In this document: piece after piece, positions 27,368 to 36,141 of the stretch
Layout of the letters: every line of letters begins with the position of its first letter
How positions within the stretch are numbered: position 1 is the first letter of the stretch
Source of the DNA: Planctomycetota bacterium
Lineage (GTDB): Bacteria; Planctomycetota; J058
Direction: 5' to 3'
Length of the DNA stretch: 64,000 nt
Assembly: GCA_023954375.1 (NCBI GenBank)
Contig: JAMLIC010000016.1
Location: 62,001 to 126,000 of the forward strand
Program-made: the position numbers and the translations under genes
Notes under the pieces: model-generated
The model's database searches: none
Seen by the model: only the letters and a program-made list of their open reading frames with translations
Told to the model about the DNA's origin: nothing

Positions 27368-28549
27368 TCACCGCGCGCCGCCCGTGAGGAGCACCCAGCG
27401 GCGCGCGAGGCGCTCCTCGAGCGGCGCAGCGAGGCGCAGGGCCAGGACGAGCGCCGGCGCCGTGACGCCCAGGTAGGGCACCAGGGTCGCCAGGTCGAGC
27501 AGCGAGAGCTCGTTCACCGTCAGCGCGAACAGGGCGATGCCCGCGGCGGCGGCCAGCCAGGCGAGCGGCACCTGCGCGAGGGTGGGCCACGGCGCTCGCT
27601 GGCCGAAGTAGGGCAGGACGCCGGCGCGGGCCGCCGCGAGGAGCGCCGTGGGCAGGGCGAGCGTGAGGACGAGGCCGGCGCCGAGCCCCGGCGCGTTGAA
27701 CCCCGCGGCGGCGACGGCGCCGACCGCCTCGTACCCGGCCGCCAGCGGGTCCCCGCGCTGGACCAGCTCGATGGCGAAGACGACCGCTGCGCTGGCCGCG
27801 GGGGTCACGAGCGCGCCGATCAGCAGGAGCCACGGCCAGCGCCAGCGCGAGGGGAGGCGCCAGGCGACCGTCTCCCCGAGGGTGACGAGCCCGGCCAGGA
27901 TCGCGCCCGTCCCGCCGCCCAGGAGCATGAGCTCGGCCCACCTGGGGCCCCGGTCCCACGTCAGCGCGGCCAGGCCGCCGGCGAACGCCACGCTCGTGCC
28001 GGCGAGGGTGCCCCGGATGAAGATGCGCGCGACGAGCCGGTGGAGCGGCGCGTGCGCGCCAGGGGCGACCTCGAGACCTCGCGGCGGGTGGACCTGTAGC
28101 AGGAGCGCCGTGGCGCCCACCGCCGCGAGCACCACGAACGCGAACGGTCGGGTCCAGGTGTCGAAGTCGAAGCGATGGTAGCGTTGCTCCGGGCGCAGCA
28201 GCCCGAGGCCCAGCACGACCCCGATCCCCACGCCCATGAGCACCGCCGCGGCGGGACCGACCCAGCCCACGTCGGCGGGGTGGGAAGCAGGAGGCACGCC
28301 GTCATCGAGGTCGCCCGGGGCGCCCTGATCGACCGCCGGCAGCCAGGGCGCGAGGGCGAGGCCGAGGGCCAGGAGCGTCGCCGCCCCGGTGATCCCGGCG
28401 AACAGGGCCAGGACGGCCAGCGCGCCGGCCGAGGCCACGGGGAAGACCGCGGAGGCCCCGACCGCGCCCGCGACGAAGCCCGCCGCCGGGAGGAGCACGA
28501 TCAGCAGCCAGCGGACGGCGGCGGGGAGCGGCGGGGGCGAAGCGTCCAT
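27368..28549 (-). CDS. multi-pass membrane protein, unrecognised
   Basis: 393 aa with about nine to ten strongly hydrophobic helices. An amphipathic loop near residues 85-100 separates the first pair, and a short cytosolic basic tail (LEERLARRW) ends it. No family motif is recognised; hydrophobicity and Gly/Ala helices suggest a transporter or an envelope assembly membrane protein, but this is not evidence of function. ATG 28549 is 58 bp from, and divergent to, the small gene at 28607. It may be co-transcribed with the downstream transporter gene (69-bp gap). Confidence 0.75.
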   Translation of the reverse strand: MDASPPPLPAAVRWLLIVLLPAAGFVAGAVGASAVFPVASAGALAVLALFAGITGAATLLALGLALAPWLPAVDQGAPGDLDDGVPPASHPADVGWVGPAAAVLMGVGIGVVLGLGLLRPEQRYHRFDFDTWTRPFAFVVLAAVGATALLLQVHPPRGLEVAPGAHAPLHRLVARIFIRGTLAGTSVAFAGGLAALTWDRGPRWAELMLLGGGTGAILAGLVTLGETVAWRLPSRWRWPWLLLIGALVTPAASAAVVFAIELVQRGDPLAAGYEAVGAVAAAGFNAPGLGAGLVLTLALPTALLAAARAGVLPYFGQRAPWPTLAQVPLAWLAAAAGIALFALTVNELSLLDLATLVPYLGVTAPALVLALRLAAPLEERLARRWVLLTGGAR

Positions 28550-28606
28550 CGTGGAGTCGAGGCTAGCCCCGGCCGCGCCCGCGCGCCCCGGGGTACGCTG
28601 GTGGTG

Positions 28607-29014
28607 ATGGACCCGACCGACCTCCTGCCCTTCCTCCTGTTCCCCTTCCTGTGGGTCGGGATCCTCGTCGTCCTCGCCCTCGCCGGCGGCTGGTCGCTCC
28701 TGGCGCGCGACCACCGCGCCCTCTCGCGCCCCGACGGGGTGCGGCGCTTCGTCTCCGGGCGGCTCGGCAGGTTCGTGAACTACAACCACTGCCTCGTCGC
28801 GGCCGCGGCCGACGAGGGCCTGTTCCTGGCCGTCCTCCTCCCCTTCCGCCCGGGCCACCCGGACCTCCTCGTCCCCTGGTCGGACATCCGGGTGCTCGAG
28901 GAGCGCGCGGGGTTCGTGACGCGCTGGACGCACCTGGAGCTCGGACCGTCGCGCACGCGCGTGTGGCTGGCGGGCGACGTGGGCGTCGAGGCGGCCCGCC
29001 GGGCGCGCGGTTGA
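28607..29014 (+). CDS. single-pass membrane protein, unknown
   Basis: 135 aa with one N-terminal membrane helix (~8-28) and a soluble C-terminus predicted as mostly beta (FLAVLLPFRPGHPDLLVPWSDIRVLEE), reminiscent of small PH-like or 'bacterial PH' modules, though no signature confirms it. ATG 28607 follows a GGTGGTG stretch. It ends 1 bp before the convergent kinase-3 stop. Recurrent similar proteins are known as hypothetical; no function is assigned. Confidence 0.7.
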   Translation: MDPTDLLPFLLFPFLWVGILVVLALAGGWSLLARDHRALSRPDGVRRFVSGRLGRFVNYNHCLVAAAADEGLFLAVLLPFRPGHPDLLVPWSDIRVLEERAGFVTRWTHLELGPSRTRVWLAGDVGVEAARRARG

Positions 29015-29015
29015 G

Positions 29016-31265
29016 CTACCCGCGCGGGCGCCCGCGCCCGGGGCGCCGGTCGCCGCCCTCCGGGCCGCCGGCCGGGCGCCGCTCGCCGTCGCCCTGCCAC
29101 CCGCGGCGCCCCTCCTCGACCAGGCGCTCGGCCTCGGCCGCCTCGGCCTCGCGGCCGAGCGCTCGCAGGCTCGCGGCCGCGCGCTCGAGCAGCCGGAGCT
29201 GCGTGCGCCGGGCGCCGGGGCTCCGCCCTCTCGCGAGCTCCTGCAGCCCCGCCTCCAGCAGCGACAGGGCGTCCGCGTGCGCGCCCCGGGCGGCGAGGGC
29301 GTCCGCCAGCGCCTCCGACGCGCGCAGGAGCTCGCCGCCGACGAGGGCGTGCGGGCTCACGACGAGCTGCCGCCCCGACGGCGGGCCCTGCGCGGCGTCG
29401 GCGCGCGGCAAGGCGTCGCGTCCGGCCGCGGCCGCGTCCAGCGCCGCGCGCGCCTCGTCCTCGCGGCCGACGCGGGCCAGCGCCAGGGCGTGGCGCGCGC
29501 CGGCGACGACGACGAGCTCCGCGCGCGGCGCCGGCAGGGCGGCGAGCGCCTCGCGCGCTCGCCGGGCGCGGGCCTCGGCCACGGCCGCGGCGGCGGGGTC
29601 GCCGTCGGGCAGGACGAGCGACGCGTCGAGGAGCGTGATCGCCAGCTCCTGCGCGTAGTGGGCGTCGGCGGGGCCGCGCTCGAGCAGCCCCTCCAGGCGC
29701 TCGATGGACATGGCGTAGGCCGCCGCCGCCTCGCTGGCCTCGCCCAGGCGCGCGCGGAGGAGGCCCACGCGGCGGTAGGAGCGCGCCGCCTCGAGCTGCA
29801 GGCGCGGGTCGGTCTGGTTGCGCGCGGCGAAGCTGTCGTAGAAGGAGAGCACGGTCTGGAGCAGGCGGACCTCGTCCTCCTGGTCGTCCGTGAACGACGG
29901 CCCGCGCGGGCCGAGGCGCTCGTTGCCGGCCAGCGCGTCGAAGATCCCCTCGAGCGCGCCGAGCGACAGGCGCTCGTTCTCCTCGGCCCGGCGCGTGGCC
30001 GCCTCGGCCTCGGCGCGCCGCGCCGACTCCCGCGCCAGGGCCCCGGTCGTGGCCACGTAGCCCGCCCAGCCGGTGGCCGCGGCGACGACCACCGACGCGG
30101 CGGCGACGGCCGAGAGCGCCGCCAGCGCGCGGTTGCGGCGGCACCAGCGCCAGCCGCGCTCGAGCGGGCCGGCGCGCCGGGCGGCGATCGGCCGGTCCTC
30201 GAGCCAGCGCTCGAGGTCGTCGGCCAGCGCGTCGGCCGTGGCGTAGCGGTCGCGCGGGTCGCGCGCCGTCGCCTTGAGCACGATCGTCTCGAGGTCCTTC
30301 GACAGCTCCGGCCGGAGCGCCCGCGGCGCGCCCGGTCCGACCTCGCGGATCGCCCGCAGGACCGAGTCTCGCTCGATCCCGGCGAACACGCGCGCGCCGG
30401 TGATCAGCTCGTGCAGGACGAGCCCCGCGCCGTAGACGTCGCCGCGCGCGTCGGCCTGCCCGTCGAGCCGCTCGGGCGGCATGTAGCGCATGGTGCCGAC
30501 GACGTCGCCCGGGTCGGTGAGGCCCTCCTCCTCGCCCAGGAGCTTGGCCAGGCCGAAGTCGGCCACGTAGGCGGCGTCCTCCGCGTCGACGAGGACGTTG
30601 GCGGGCTTGACGTCGCGGTGGAGCACGCCGCGCGCGTGGGCGTGCGCCAGGCCGCGCGCCACCTGCGCGCCGAGCCGCGCCGCGCGGCGCGGCTCGAGCG
30701 GCGCCCCCTGGCCGGCGTCGAGGAGCTGCTCGAGGCTGCGCCCGGGGACGAGCTGCATGACGTAGTAGAGGAGGCCGTCCTGGGCGCCGACGCCGAAGAC
30801 CTGCACGATGTGCGTGTGATGGAGCGTCGCCGCCGCCTGGGCCTCGCGCCGGAAGCGCTCGGTCGCCCGCCCCGGGCCCGAGCCGGCCGGCAGGACCTTC
30901 AGGGCCACGCGCCGCCCGAGCGACTCCTGCACGGCCTCGTAGACGATCCCCATGCCGCCGCGGCCGAGCTCGCGCACGATCCGGAAGTCGCCCAGCCGCT
31001 CCGGCGGCTTCGCGCCCGGGGCGCCCGGGCCGCGCGACTCGCGGCGCGCGCGCTCCATGAGGAACAGCGCGGGGAAGAGCGCCTCGATCTCGTCCTTGAG
31101 GTCGGGCCGGCGCGCCACGTACTCCGCGATCGACGGCGCCTCGCCGCGGCGCAGGCGCTCGACCGCCTCCTCGGCGAGGAGGTCGACCGGGTCGCGCTCG
31201 TCGTCGCCGTCGCCCGAGGAGTCGGCGGCGTCGGGGGTGGTCGGGTCGGGCGCCGTGTCGGTCAC
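29016..31265 (-). CDS. Ser/Thr protein kinase coupled to the ECF sigma gene
   Basis: 749 aa. An acidic N-terminus, an N-terminal helical segment with RRGEAPSIAEYVARRPDL (common in planctomycete kinases), then a complete kinase domain: GRGGMG, HRDVKPAN, DFG, MPPE. One membrane helix (~400-425) and a long helical, TPR-like C-terminus follow (repeated A-x-A-L-A pattern, ~460-700), ending in a Gly/Arg-rich tail. Likely a membrane receptor kinase signalling to transcription. GTG 31265 overlaps the sigma stop (GTGA), so sigma factor and kinase are made together. Confidence 0.92.
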   Translation of the reverse strand: MTDTAPDPTTPDAADSSGDGDDERDPVDLLAEEAVERLRRGEAPSIAEYVARRPDLKDEIEALFPALFLMERARRESRGPGAPGAKPPERLGDFRIVRELGRGGMGIVYEAVQESLGRRVALKVLPAGSGPGRATERFRREAQAAATLHHTHIVQVFGVGAQDGLLYYVMQLVPGRSLEQLLDAGQGAPLEPRRAARLGAQVARGLAHAHARGVLHRDVKPANVLVDAEDAAYVADFGLAKLLGEEEGLTDPGDVVGTMRYMPPERLDGQADARGDVYGAGLVLHELITGARVFAGIERDSVLRAIREVGPGAPRALRPELSKDLETIVLKATARDPRDRYATADALADDLERWLEDRPIAARRAGPLERGWRWCRRNRALAALSAVAAASVVVAAATGWAGYVATTGALARESARRAEAEAATRRAEENERLSLGALEGIFDALAGNERLGPRGPSFTDDQEDEVRLLQTVLSFYDSFAARNQTDPRLQLEAARSYRRVGLLRARLGEASEAAAAYAMSIERLEGLLERGPADAHYAQELAITLLDASLVLPDGDPAAAAVAEARARRAREALAALPAPRAELVVVAGARHALALARVGREDEARAALDAAAAGRDALPRADAAQGPPSGRQLVVSPHALVGGELLRASEALADALAARGAHADALSLLEAGLQELARGRSPGARRTQLRLLERAAASLRALGREAEAAEAERLVEEGRRGWQGDGERRPAGGPEGGDRRPGRGRPRG

Positions 31266-31870
31266 GACGCCGCCTCCATGGCCTCGCGCAGGCGCTTGAG
31301 GGCGCGCACGTAACGGTTGCTCGCCCCGGCCTTGGTGATCCCGAGCACCTGCGCGACCTCGTTGTTCGAGAGCTCCTCGAAGTGGCGCAGGATCAGCACC
31401 TCGCGGTCGATCTCGTCGAGCCCCTCGAGCGCGTCCTGCACGCGCGCCAGGACCTCCTTCTTCGCGAGGCCCTGGCTGGGCGACGAGAAGCTGCCGGCGA
31501 GGTGCTCGGCGACCGACGCGGTCGACGCCGACGGGCCGGCGTGGAGCGGCACCTCGCGGCGGGCGTCGCGCTGGCGCGCGCCGTTGCGCCGGTGCAGCTC
31601 GAGGAGCTTCTGCACGGCGAGGAAGCGCATCCACAGGAAAAGCGGCATGGGCTGCGGGCTCCGCCGCCACTCGTCGAAGCGGCGCGTGATGTCGAGCCAC
31701 GCCTCCTGCAGCACGTCCGCGGGGTCGAGCCGCCCGCGCAGGTGCGCGTCGAGGCGCAGGGCGACGATCGCCTCGAGGCGCGCCCGGTGGTGGGCGAACA
31801 GGTCGCCCAGGGCCTGACGGTCGCCGTCGTGCACCCGCCGCTCGAGGTCGTCCGTGTCGCTCACGCCCAT
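31262..31870 (-). CDS. ECF-family RNA polymerase sigma factor
   Basis: 202 aa. Region 2 is residues ~10-85 (DLFAHHRARLEAIVALRLDAHLR..DPADVLQEAWLDI) and region 4 ~135-195 with a helix-turn-helix (ELSNNEVAQVLGITKAGASNRYVRAL). Length and motifs match the ECF sigma group often paired with Ser/Thr kinases in Planctomycetota. It probably recruits RNA polymerase to a regulon activated when the kinase modifies it or a partner; no anti-sigma factor gene is adjacent. ATG 31870; divergent from the EF-hand gene with a 139-bp intergenic region that likely carries its promoter. Confidence 0.93.
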   Translation of the reverse strand: MGVSDTDDLERRVHDGDRQALGDLFAHHRARLEAIVALRLDAHLRGRLDPADVLQEAWLDITRRFDEWRRSPQPMPLFLWMRFLAVQKLLELHRRNGARQRDARREVPLHAGPSASTASVAEHLAGSFSSPSQGLAKKEVLARVQDALEGLDEIDREVLILRHFEELSNNEVAQVLGITKAGASNRYVRALKRLREAMEAAS

Positions 31871-32009
31871 CAGCCTCGCCCGCGACGGCTCATACGACGA
31901 GCCTCGGCGCGCTGTGAACCCCGGCCGGCCGGACCTCCTCGGAGAGGCCTGTGTATCCGGGGTCCCGCCGCGCAGTCTTCACCTTACCGAAGGAACAGAG
32001 GAGACACCC

Positions 32010-32735
32010 ATGCGTAAGTCCTTTTGCTGGTTCGCGGCCGCGGCCGCGCTGGCCGCGACCCCCGGCCTCACGCTCGCCCAGAGCGAGCCGCACCCCTTCC
32101 TGGCCCGCTACGACGTGGACGGCGACGGCAAGGTGACCATGGCCGAGATCATGGCCTGGGCCGAGTACCAGATCGAGCTGGGCGACAAGGACGGCGACGG
32201 CTTCCTCAGCATCGCCGAGTACCAGGACCTCATGGCGGAGGAGAGCTTCCGCGCCATGGACAAGAACGGCGATGGCAAGGTGTGCGTGGTGGAGTTCGAG
32301 GCCGCGCAGCAGCCGGGCGGCCGGGGCATGATGATGATGCCCGCCCGTGACCAGGACGGCGACGGCAAGCTGTCGATCGACGAGCTCGCGGCCGGCGCCA
32401 GGCGCATCTTCGAGATGGCCGACGCCGACAAGGACGGCGCCGTCACCGCCGAGGAGCTGGCGAACATGCAGGGCGGCATGGGCCGCGGCCCGCGCGGCGG
32501 CGAGGGCGGCGAGGGCCGCGGGTTCGGCCGGGGCCGTGGCGAGGGCGGCGAGGGCGGCGAGGGCCGTCGGGGCCGCGGCGGCGAGGGCGGCGCGCGTCCC
32601 TCGGCCCAGGAGCGCTTCGCGCAGCTCGACACGAACGGCGACGGCAGCCTGACCCTCGAGGAGTTCAAGGCCGGCCAGGAGGCCGCCCGCCGTCAGCGCC
32701 AGGAGCGCCAGGACGAGCGCTCCCGCACCTACTAG
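32010..32735 (+). CDS. exported EF-hand protein (six Ca2+-binding loops)
   Basis: 241 aa. Signal peptide to ~23 (cleavage after LAQ or TLA). Six EF-hand loops of D-x-D-x-D-G form: DVDGDGKVT, DKDGDGFLS, DKNGDGKVC, DQDGDGKLS, DADKDGAVT and DTNGDGSLT. A low-complexity Gly/Glu/Arg stretch (~155-200) sits between loops five and six. A secreted Ca2+-binding or structural protein; partner unknown. It lies opposite the ECF sigma gene and ends before a long hairpin region. A GAACAGAGGAGACACCC leader includes an AGGAG ribosome-binding site. Confidence 0.92.
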   Translation: MRKSFCWFAAAAALAATPGLTLAQSEPHPFLARYDVDGDGKVTMAEIMAWAEYQIELGDKDGDGFLSIAEYQDLMAEESFRAMDKNGDGKVCVVEFEAAQQPGGRGMMMMPARDQDGDGKLSIDELAAGARRIFEMADADKDGAVTAEELANMQGGMGRGPRGGEGGEGRGFGRGRGEGGEGGEGRRGRGGEGGARPSAQERFAQLDTNGDGSLTLEEFKAGQEAARRQRQERQDERSRTY

Positions 32736-32748
32736 ACGATCCACCCCC

Positions 32749-32788
32749 GCGGGCCCGGCGCCGCGCGCGATCGCGCGGCCCGGCCCGC
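32749..32788 (+). terminator. GC-rich hairpin after the EF-hand gene
   Basis: A GCGGGCC..GGCCCGC stem with a central GCGCGCGA/TCGCGCG extension lies 14 bp after the EF-hand stop. It fits a Rho-independent-like stem, but no U-tract follows, so termination is a guess from position and stability. Confidence 0.55.
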
Positions 32789-32792
32789 TCCT

Positions 32793-32867
32793 CACAGCAG
32801 GACCGCCGCAGGCCGCCCGGGACGTTCCCGGGCGGCCTGCGGCGTTGGTTCCGTCGCGCTGCACGAT
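32793..32867. repeat. hairpin repeat copy A (perfect 19-bp stem)
   Basis: Arms 32804-32822 and 32826-32844 are perfect reverse complements around a 3-nt loop. The unit continues on its right with a trace (GCGCTGCACGAT) of the last codons of the small membrane protein gene at 33176. It is nearly identical to copy B, 326 bp away. Confidence 0.9.
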
Positions 32868-32967
32868 CGATGCGGCGTCCTCGGCACGGCAACCGCGCCC
32901 GCTCCGCCATGATCACGGGAGGAACGAAGCCACCAGCGAGGCGAGGCCGCGGAGGCCGAGGCGAGGC

Positions 32968-32985
32968 GGGGGGGGGGGGGGGGGG
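32968..32985. repeat. 18-G homopolymer
   Basis: An uninterrupted run of 18 G, flanked by GAGGC and TCGTATCG. It is in non-coding DNA between the two hairpin copies. Such a tract can slip in replication and is also a classic assembly or sequencing hazard, so its exact length is not reliable. Confidence 0.8.
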
Positions 32986-33118
32986 TCGTATCGATCGCCC
33001 TGATCCTACGACCCGCGCGCGCGCCGCATCGCCCCGTCGTGCGAAGCACGACGTCTCAGGGGACGGTGGTGAGGCGCCGGGACGGACTCGCATCCGCGGC
33101 CGCAGCCGTCGATCACAC

Positions 33119-33196
33119 CACAGCAGGACCGCCGCAGGCCGCCCGGGACGTTCCCGGGCGGCCTGCGGCGTTGGTTCAGCCGTTGCGCTGCACGAT
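33119..33196. repeat. hairpin repeat copy B (perfect 19-bp stem)
   Basis: Same unit as copy A: arms 33130-33148 and 33152-33170. It overlaps the end of the small membrane protein gene, and for that leftward gene it is the hairpin directly after the stop, so it may act as its terminator. Confidence 0.9.
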
Positions 33197-33301
33197 CAGC
33201 AGCACGATGCACGTGACCGCGAGCAGGATCGCGGGCACGCACCAGAGGAGGAGCGACGTCGAGCCGCTCCCGGGCGTGGGCGGGGTCTCGGTGTTCGACA
33301 T
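33176..33301 (-). CDS. 41-aa single-pass membrane protein
   Basis: A short gene: ATG at 33301, TGA at 33178-33176. A Pro/Thr/Ser-rich N-terminus (MSNTETPPTPGSGSTS) precedes one hydrophobic helix of ~21 residues (about 17-37) and a QRNG end. The composition is what a real small membrane protein shows and unlike the Arg/Ala-rich antisense shadows around it. It has a GAACCGAGACCC leader without a strong ribosome-binding site, and the copy B hairpin follows the stop. Function unknown. Confidence 0.65.
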   Translation of the reverse strand: MSNTETPPTPGSGSTSLLLWCVPAILLAVTCIVLLIVQRNG

Positions 33302-33446
33302 GGGTCTCGGTTCCTTCGTCGAGGTGTCTCGGGGCGGGGGCGCGCGCGGACGCTCCGCGGGCGCGGGCGCGGCCGGGGCGAGGCGAGGGCCCGGACGCGC
33401 GGCGCGGCGACCCGGCGTGGCCGGGGCGACGGCGAGACGAGAGACC

Positions 33447-33878
33447 TCAGGTCGAAGGAGGGGCCCGCGCCGAGATCGGCCGGCGGCGCCGCCGATCCGG
33501 ACGACGACGACGCCCGGCCGCGGCCCGGGGCCGCGCGGCGGGCGTCGTGAGCGAGGTGGGCCGCGGGGGCGCGGCGAAGGAGAGCGACTCGCGCGAGGGC
33601 GCCTCCCGGGCGGGCGCGGAGGCCAGGCCCGGGTCGTCGGCGTGCAGCGTCGGCGCGGCCTGGAGCTGCGCCTCGTCGGTCCGGCGCGCGCCCGCGGGGT
33701 CGACCGCCCCGGCGGCCGCGCGCGGGGACGACCCCGCGCCGGCCAGGAGCGCCAGGAGGACCGAGTAGGTCGCGGTGAGGAGGCTCCCCAGCCCCGCGGG
33801 ATGCGGGCCGCGGCGGGCGCGCCCCGCCGGGGCGGGGCGCGCGACGGCGGGACGCGCGAGGAGCGAGGGCGTGGTCAT
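33447..33878 (-). CDS. hypothetical membrane-anchored protein
   Basis: 143 aa from ATG 33878. A basic N-terminus and one hydrophobic helix (GLGSLLTATYSVLLALLAG, ~30-49) are followed by a disordered Ala/Pro/Arg-rich tail that becomes almost pure Arg/Ala at the end, so the real protein may end earlier through an indel or be shorter. No motif is recognised. It lies between the DUF4190-like gene and the 41-aa gene, on the same strand. Confidence 0.45.
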   Translation of the reverse strand: MTTPSLLARPAVARPAPAGRARRGPHPAGLGSLLTATYSVLLALLAGAGSSPRAAAGAVDPAGARRTDEAQLQAAPTLHADDPGLASAPAREAPSRESLSFAAPPRPTSLTTPAARPRAAAGRRRRPDRRRRRPISARAPPST

Positions 33879-33912
33879 GGGGCGGTCGCCGCCCCACATG
33901 ATGGCACGCGCG

Positions 33913-34206
33913 TCAGGCGCCGGCGAGGTACATGATCAGCCGGACGACGGCGGCGACCGCGCCGGCCGCGCCGGCGAAGATCGACGCGATGCTCATCACG
34001 CCGCCGCGGGTCCCGGGGCCCAGGGCCGCCAGGGCGCCGACGATGCCCAGCACGATCGCGGCGAGGGCCAGGATCACGCCCAGCGCCGCCCCGGTGAAGA
34101 AGCTGGCCACGGCGCACACGACCGCCGCGATCGCCGCCATGCTGAAGGTGGGCTCCGCGGTCGTCTCGACGCGCGGCTCTCGCTCGGTGGTGTACTGCGT
34201 CGCCAT
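33913..34206 (-). CDS. small two-helix membrane protein (DUF4190-like)
   Basis: 97 aa from ATG 34206 with a strong GGGAGGTCGTG leader. A hydrophilic N-terminal 20 residues precede two or three membrane helices separated by a short Gly-rich loop (VVCAVASFFTGAALGVILALAAIVLGIVG... and a second helix after GVMSIAS). The Gly/Ala/Val/Leu pattern and IVLGIVGALAAL motif match the small DUF4190-type membrane protein family of unknown role. It is transcribed in the same direction as, and downstream of, the Rieske operon. Confidence 0.8.
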   Translation of the reverse strand: MATQYTTEREPRVETTAEPTFSMAAIAAVVCAVASFFTGAALGVILALAAIVLGIVGALAALGPGTRGGVMSIASIFAGAAGAVAAVVRLIMYLAGA

Positions 34207-34325
34207 CACGACCTCCCGTCGCTCCCCCGCGGGCTCAGGCCAGGGGGTGCAAGGCCGGTGCCACGCCCGAAGCCATGGAGACGCGGGGTCACCTGGGGTC
34301 AGAGGTGTCCCGGGCGGCGGGCGCT

Positions 34326-35507
34326 TCAGATCCAGAAGGCGATGTCCCGCCGGGCGTCGGCCGGCGGCGCGCCCGGGGCGCCGGCGAGGAGCCAGCCGCG
34401 GTAGGCCTCGATGTCGGCGTGCAGCAGGTCCGCCTCGGTGCTCCTGAAGTCGATCGGCAGGCCGCCGCGCTGGAGGCCGTCGCGCTGGACGCCCATGATG
34501 TCGACGTCCTGGCGGATCACCTGCGTCGTGTACCACTTCACGAGCGGCCGCAGGGCGCGCGCGACGAGCGCGCCGGGCAGGTCGAGCGGCAGGCGGTAGG
34601 AGATCGCCGTGTAGACCCACGTCGACGTCGGCCCGACCGGCGTGCACTGCGAGTTGATCACGAAGCCGCTCGTGTCGCCGAAGCCGTAGTCGACGCGTGT
34701 GACGTTCGGGCTGAAGAAGTGGTCCGTGTGGGTCATGGGCCGGCCGCGCGGGTTGAACAGGCGCCCGAGGCCCGAGACGACGTCCTCCCGCTGGTGGTAG
34801 GTGACGAGCACCTCGCCCTGGCGGCGCTCGACCGTGGCCGGCACGCGGCGGCGGGCGCGGTCGCGGAACCAGCCGCGGTGGACGAACACCGTGTGCGGCA
34901 CGTCCATGAAGTTCTCGACGAGGTTCGTCACCCCGTTCGGGAACCAGGTGACCATGAAGTAGGTCGTCCAGCCGGGCTCCTGCCAGCGCGGCACGCGGAA
35001 GGCCGGGCGGCGGGCGCGCGCCGGGTCCCCGCCGGGGTAGACGTAGACCAGGCCGTCCTGCTCGAGCGTCGGGAAGGCCTCGAGGCGCCCGACGTCGCAC
35101 GGCGCCAGGTGCAGGCCGGCCCTCGCGTGACCGTCGGCGTCGAGCGCCTGGCCGCGCTGCGCCGGGCCGAGCGACGGCACCTCGACGCAGCGCCCGGCGC
35201 CGTCGTAGGTCCACCCGTGGTAGGGGCAGCACAGGCGCCCGTCGACCACGACGCCGGCGGAGAGGCGCGCGTGGCGGTGGAGGCACCGGTCGCGGAGCGC
35301 GCGCGGGGCGCCCGCCTGGTCGCGGAAGAGGACGATCGGGACGCCCAGGACCTCGCGGCCGAGCGGGCGGGTCGTCAGCTCCGACGCGAGGCAGGCGACG
35401 TACCAGAAGTCCTTGAGCGCGCCGCAGCGGGCCAGGTCGGCCTCGGCCTCGAGGTCGAGCGGGGCGCGCGCGGCGGGCGGCGCGGCGACGAGGGGCTCAG
35501 AGCGCAT
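34326..35507 (-). CDS. Rieske non-heme iron oxygenase
   Basis: 393 aa. N-terminal Rieske [2Fe-2S] site C75-x-H77 and C94-x2-H97 (RCLHRHARL, CPYHGW). The catalytic mononuclear iron site, near N199-D202-H205-H210, reads NFMDVPHTVFVH. These features resemble vanillate-demethylase or pheophorbide-oxygenase-type oxygenases; the substrate is unknown. No signal peptide; the protein is soluble or peripheral. ATG 35507 overlaps the upstream membrane protein gene by 11 bp. No ferredoxin or reductase gene is adjacent, so electrons must come from elsewhere, possibly via the membrane partner genes upstream. Confidence 0.92.
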   Translation of the reverse strand: MRSEPLVAAPPAARAPLDLEAEADLARCGALKDFWYVACLASELTTRPLGREVLGVPIVLFRDQAGAPRALRDRCLHRHARLSAGVVVDGRLCCPYHGWTYDGAGRCVEVPSLGPAQRGQALDADGHARAGLHLAPCDVGRLEAFPTLEQDGLVYVYPGGDPARARRPAFRVPRWQEPGWTTYFMVTWFPNGVTNLVENFMDVPHTVFVHRGWFRDRARRRVPATVERRQGEVLVTYHQREDVVSGLGRLFNPRGRPMTHTDHFFSPNVTRVDYGFGDTSGFVINSQCTPVGPTSTWVYTAISYRLPLDLPGALVARALRPLVKWYTTQVIRQDVDIMGVQRDGLQRGGLPIDFRSTEADLLHADIEAYRGWLLAGAPGAPPADARRDIAFWI

Positions 35508-36141
35508 CGAAGCACACCCCCAGGAAGAGGAGGAGGAAGACGACCTGCGGCGCGTTGAGCGCGGCCGTCAGCCGGTTGATCGCGCGGAAGGTCGGGTCGT
35601 CCTCGGGGGCGAACCAGACCGCCTCGTCGCCCTTCGTCCTGCCGCCGACGAGGCGGTGGAAGGTGAGGGCGTAGATCACCTCGCACACGAGGCTCACGGC
35701 GACGGCGGCGAGCAGCGCCAGCGTCCAGCGGTCGAACGAGCGGTCGAGCGCGGCGAGGTCCTCGCGCAGCCAGAGGCCGCCCCCGGCCAGCAGGACGAGG
35801 CAGGCCAGGTCGTGGGCGATCCCCATGGGCGGCGTCCAGCTCCGCGTCCAGAAGAGGAGCACGAGCTCGAGCACGCCCCGCAGCCACATGAAGGCCGCGA
35901 ACGCGCCGAGGAGCGCCCGCGCGGGCGGGGCCACGGCGTCGCTCAGGGCGAGGATCGGGGCCAGGAAGAACCACAGGAACACGGCGTAGGCGAGCCACAC
36001 CGCCTTGGCGCGCGAGATCGCGCCGCCCAGGCGGGCGCCGGGCCGGTTCTGCCGCCGGTGGTAGAGCGCGCCCGCGAGCGCCGTCCCCGCGCCCGAGACC
36101 GCGATCGCCACCTGGCTGGCCGCGCCCAGCCCTGCGCTCAC
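35497..36141 (-). CDS. five- to six-helix membrane protein, unrecognised
   Basis: 214 aa with about five hydrophobic helices and a cytosolic segment near the C-terminus (HRLVGGRTKGDEAVWFAPEDDPTF). No domain was identified. GTG 36141 overlaps the upstream UnbV fusion stop (GTGA), and its end overlaps the Rieske gene start by 11 bp, so the three genes form a translationally coupled set. It may anchor or serve as electron-transfer partner for the oxygenase; this is inference from operon structure only. Confidence 0.78.
   Translation of the reverse strand: MSAGLGAASQVAIAVSGAGTALAGALYHRRQNRPGARLGGAISRAKAVWLAYAVFLWFFLAPILALSDAVAPPARALLGAFAAFMWLRGVLELVLLFWTRSWTPPMGIAHDLACLVLLAGGGLWLREDLAALDRSFDRWTLALLAAVAVSLVCEVIYALTFHRLVGGRTKGDEAVWFAPEDDPTFRAINRLTAALNAPQVVFLLLFLGVCFDAL

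Noticed and set aside
32864..33550. Plus-strand open frames around the poly-G tract
   Set aside because: Arg/Gly/Pro-rich translations with no motif, antisense to the 41-aa gene and crossing the hairpin repeats.
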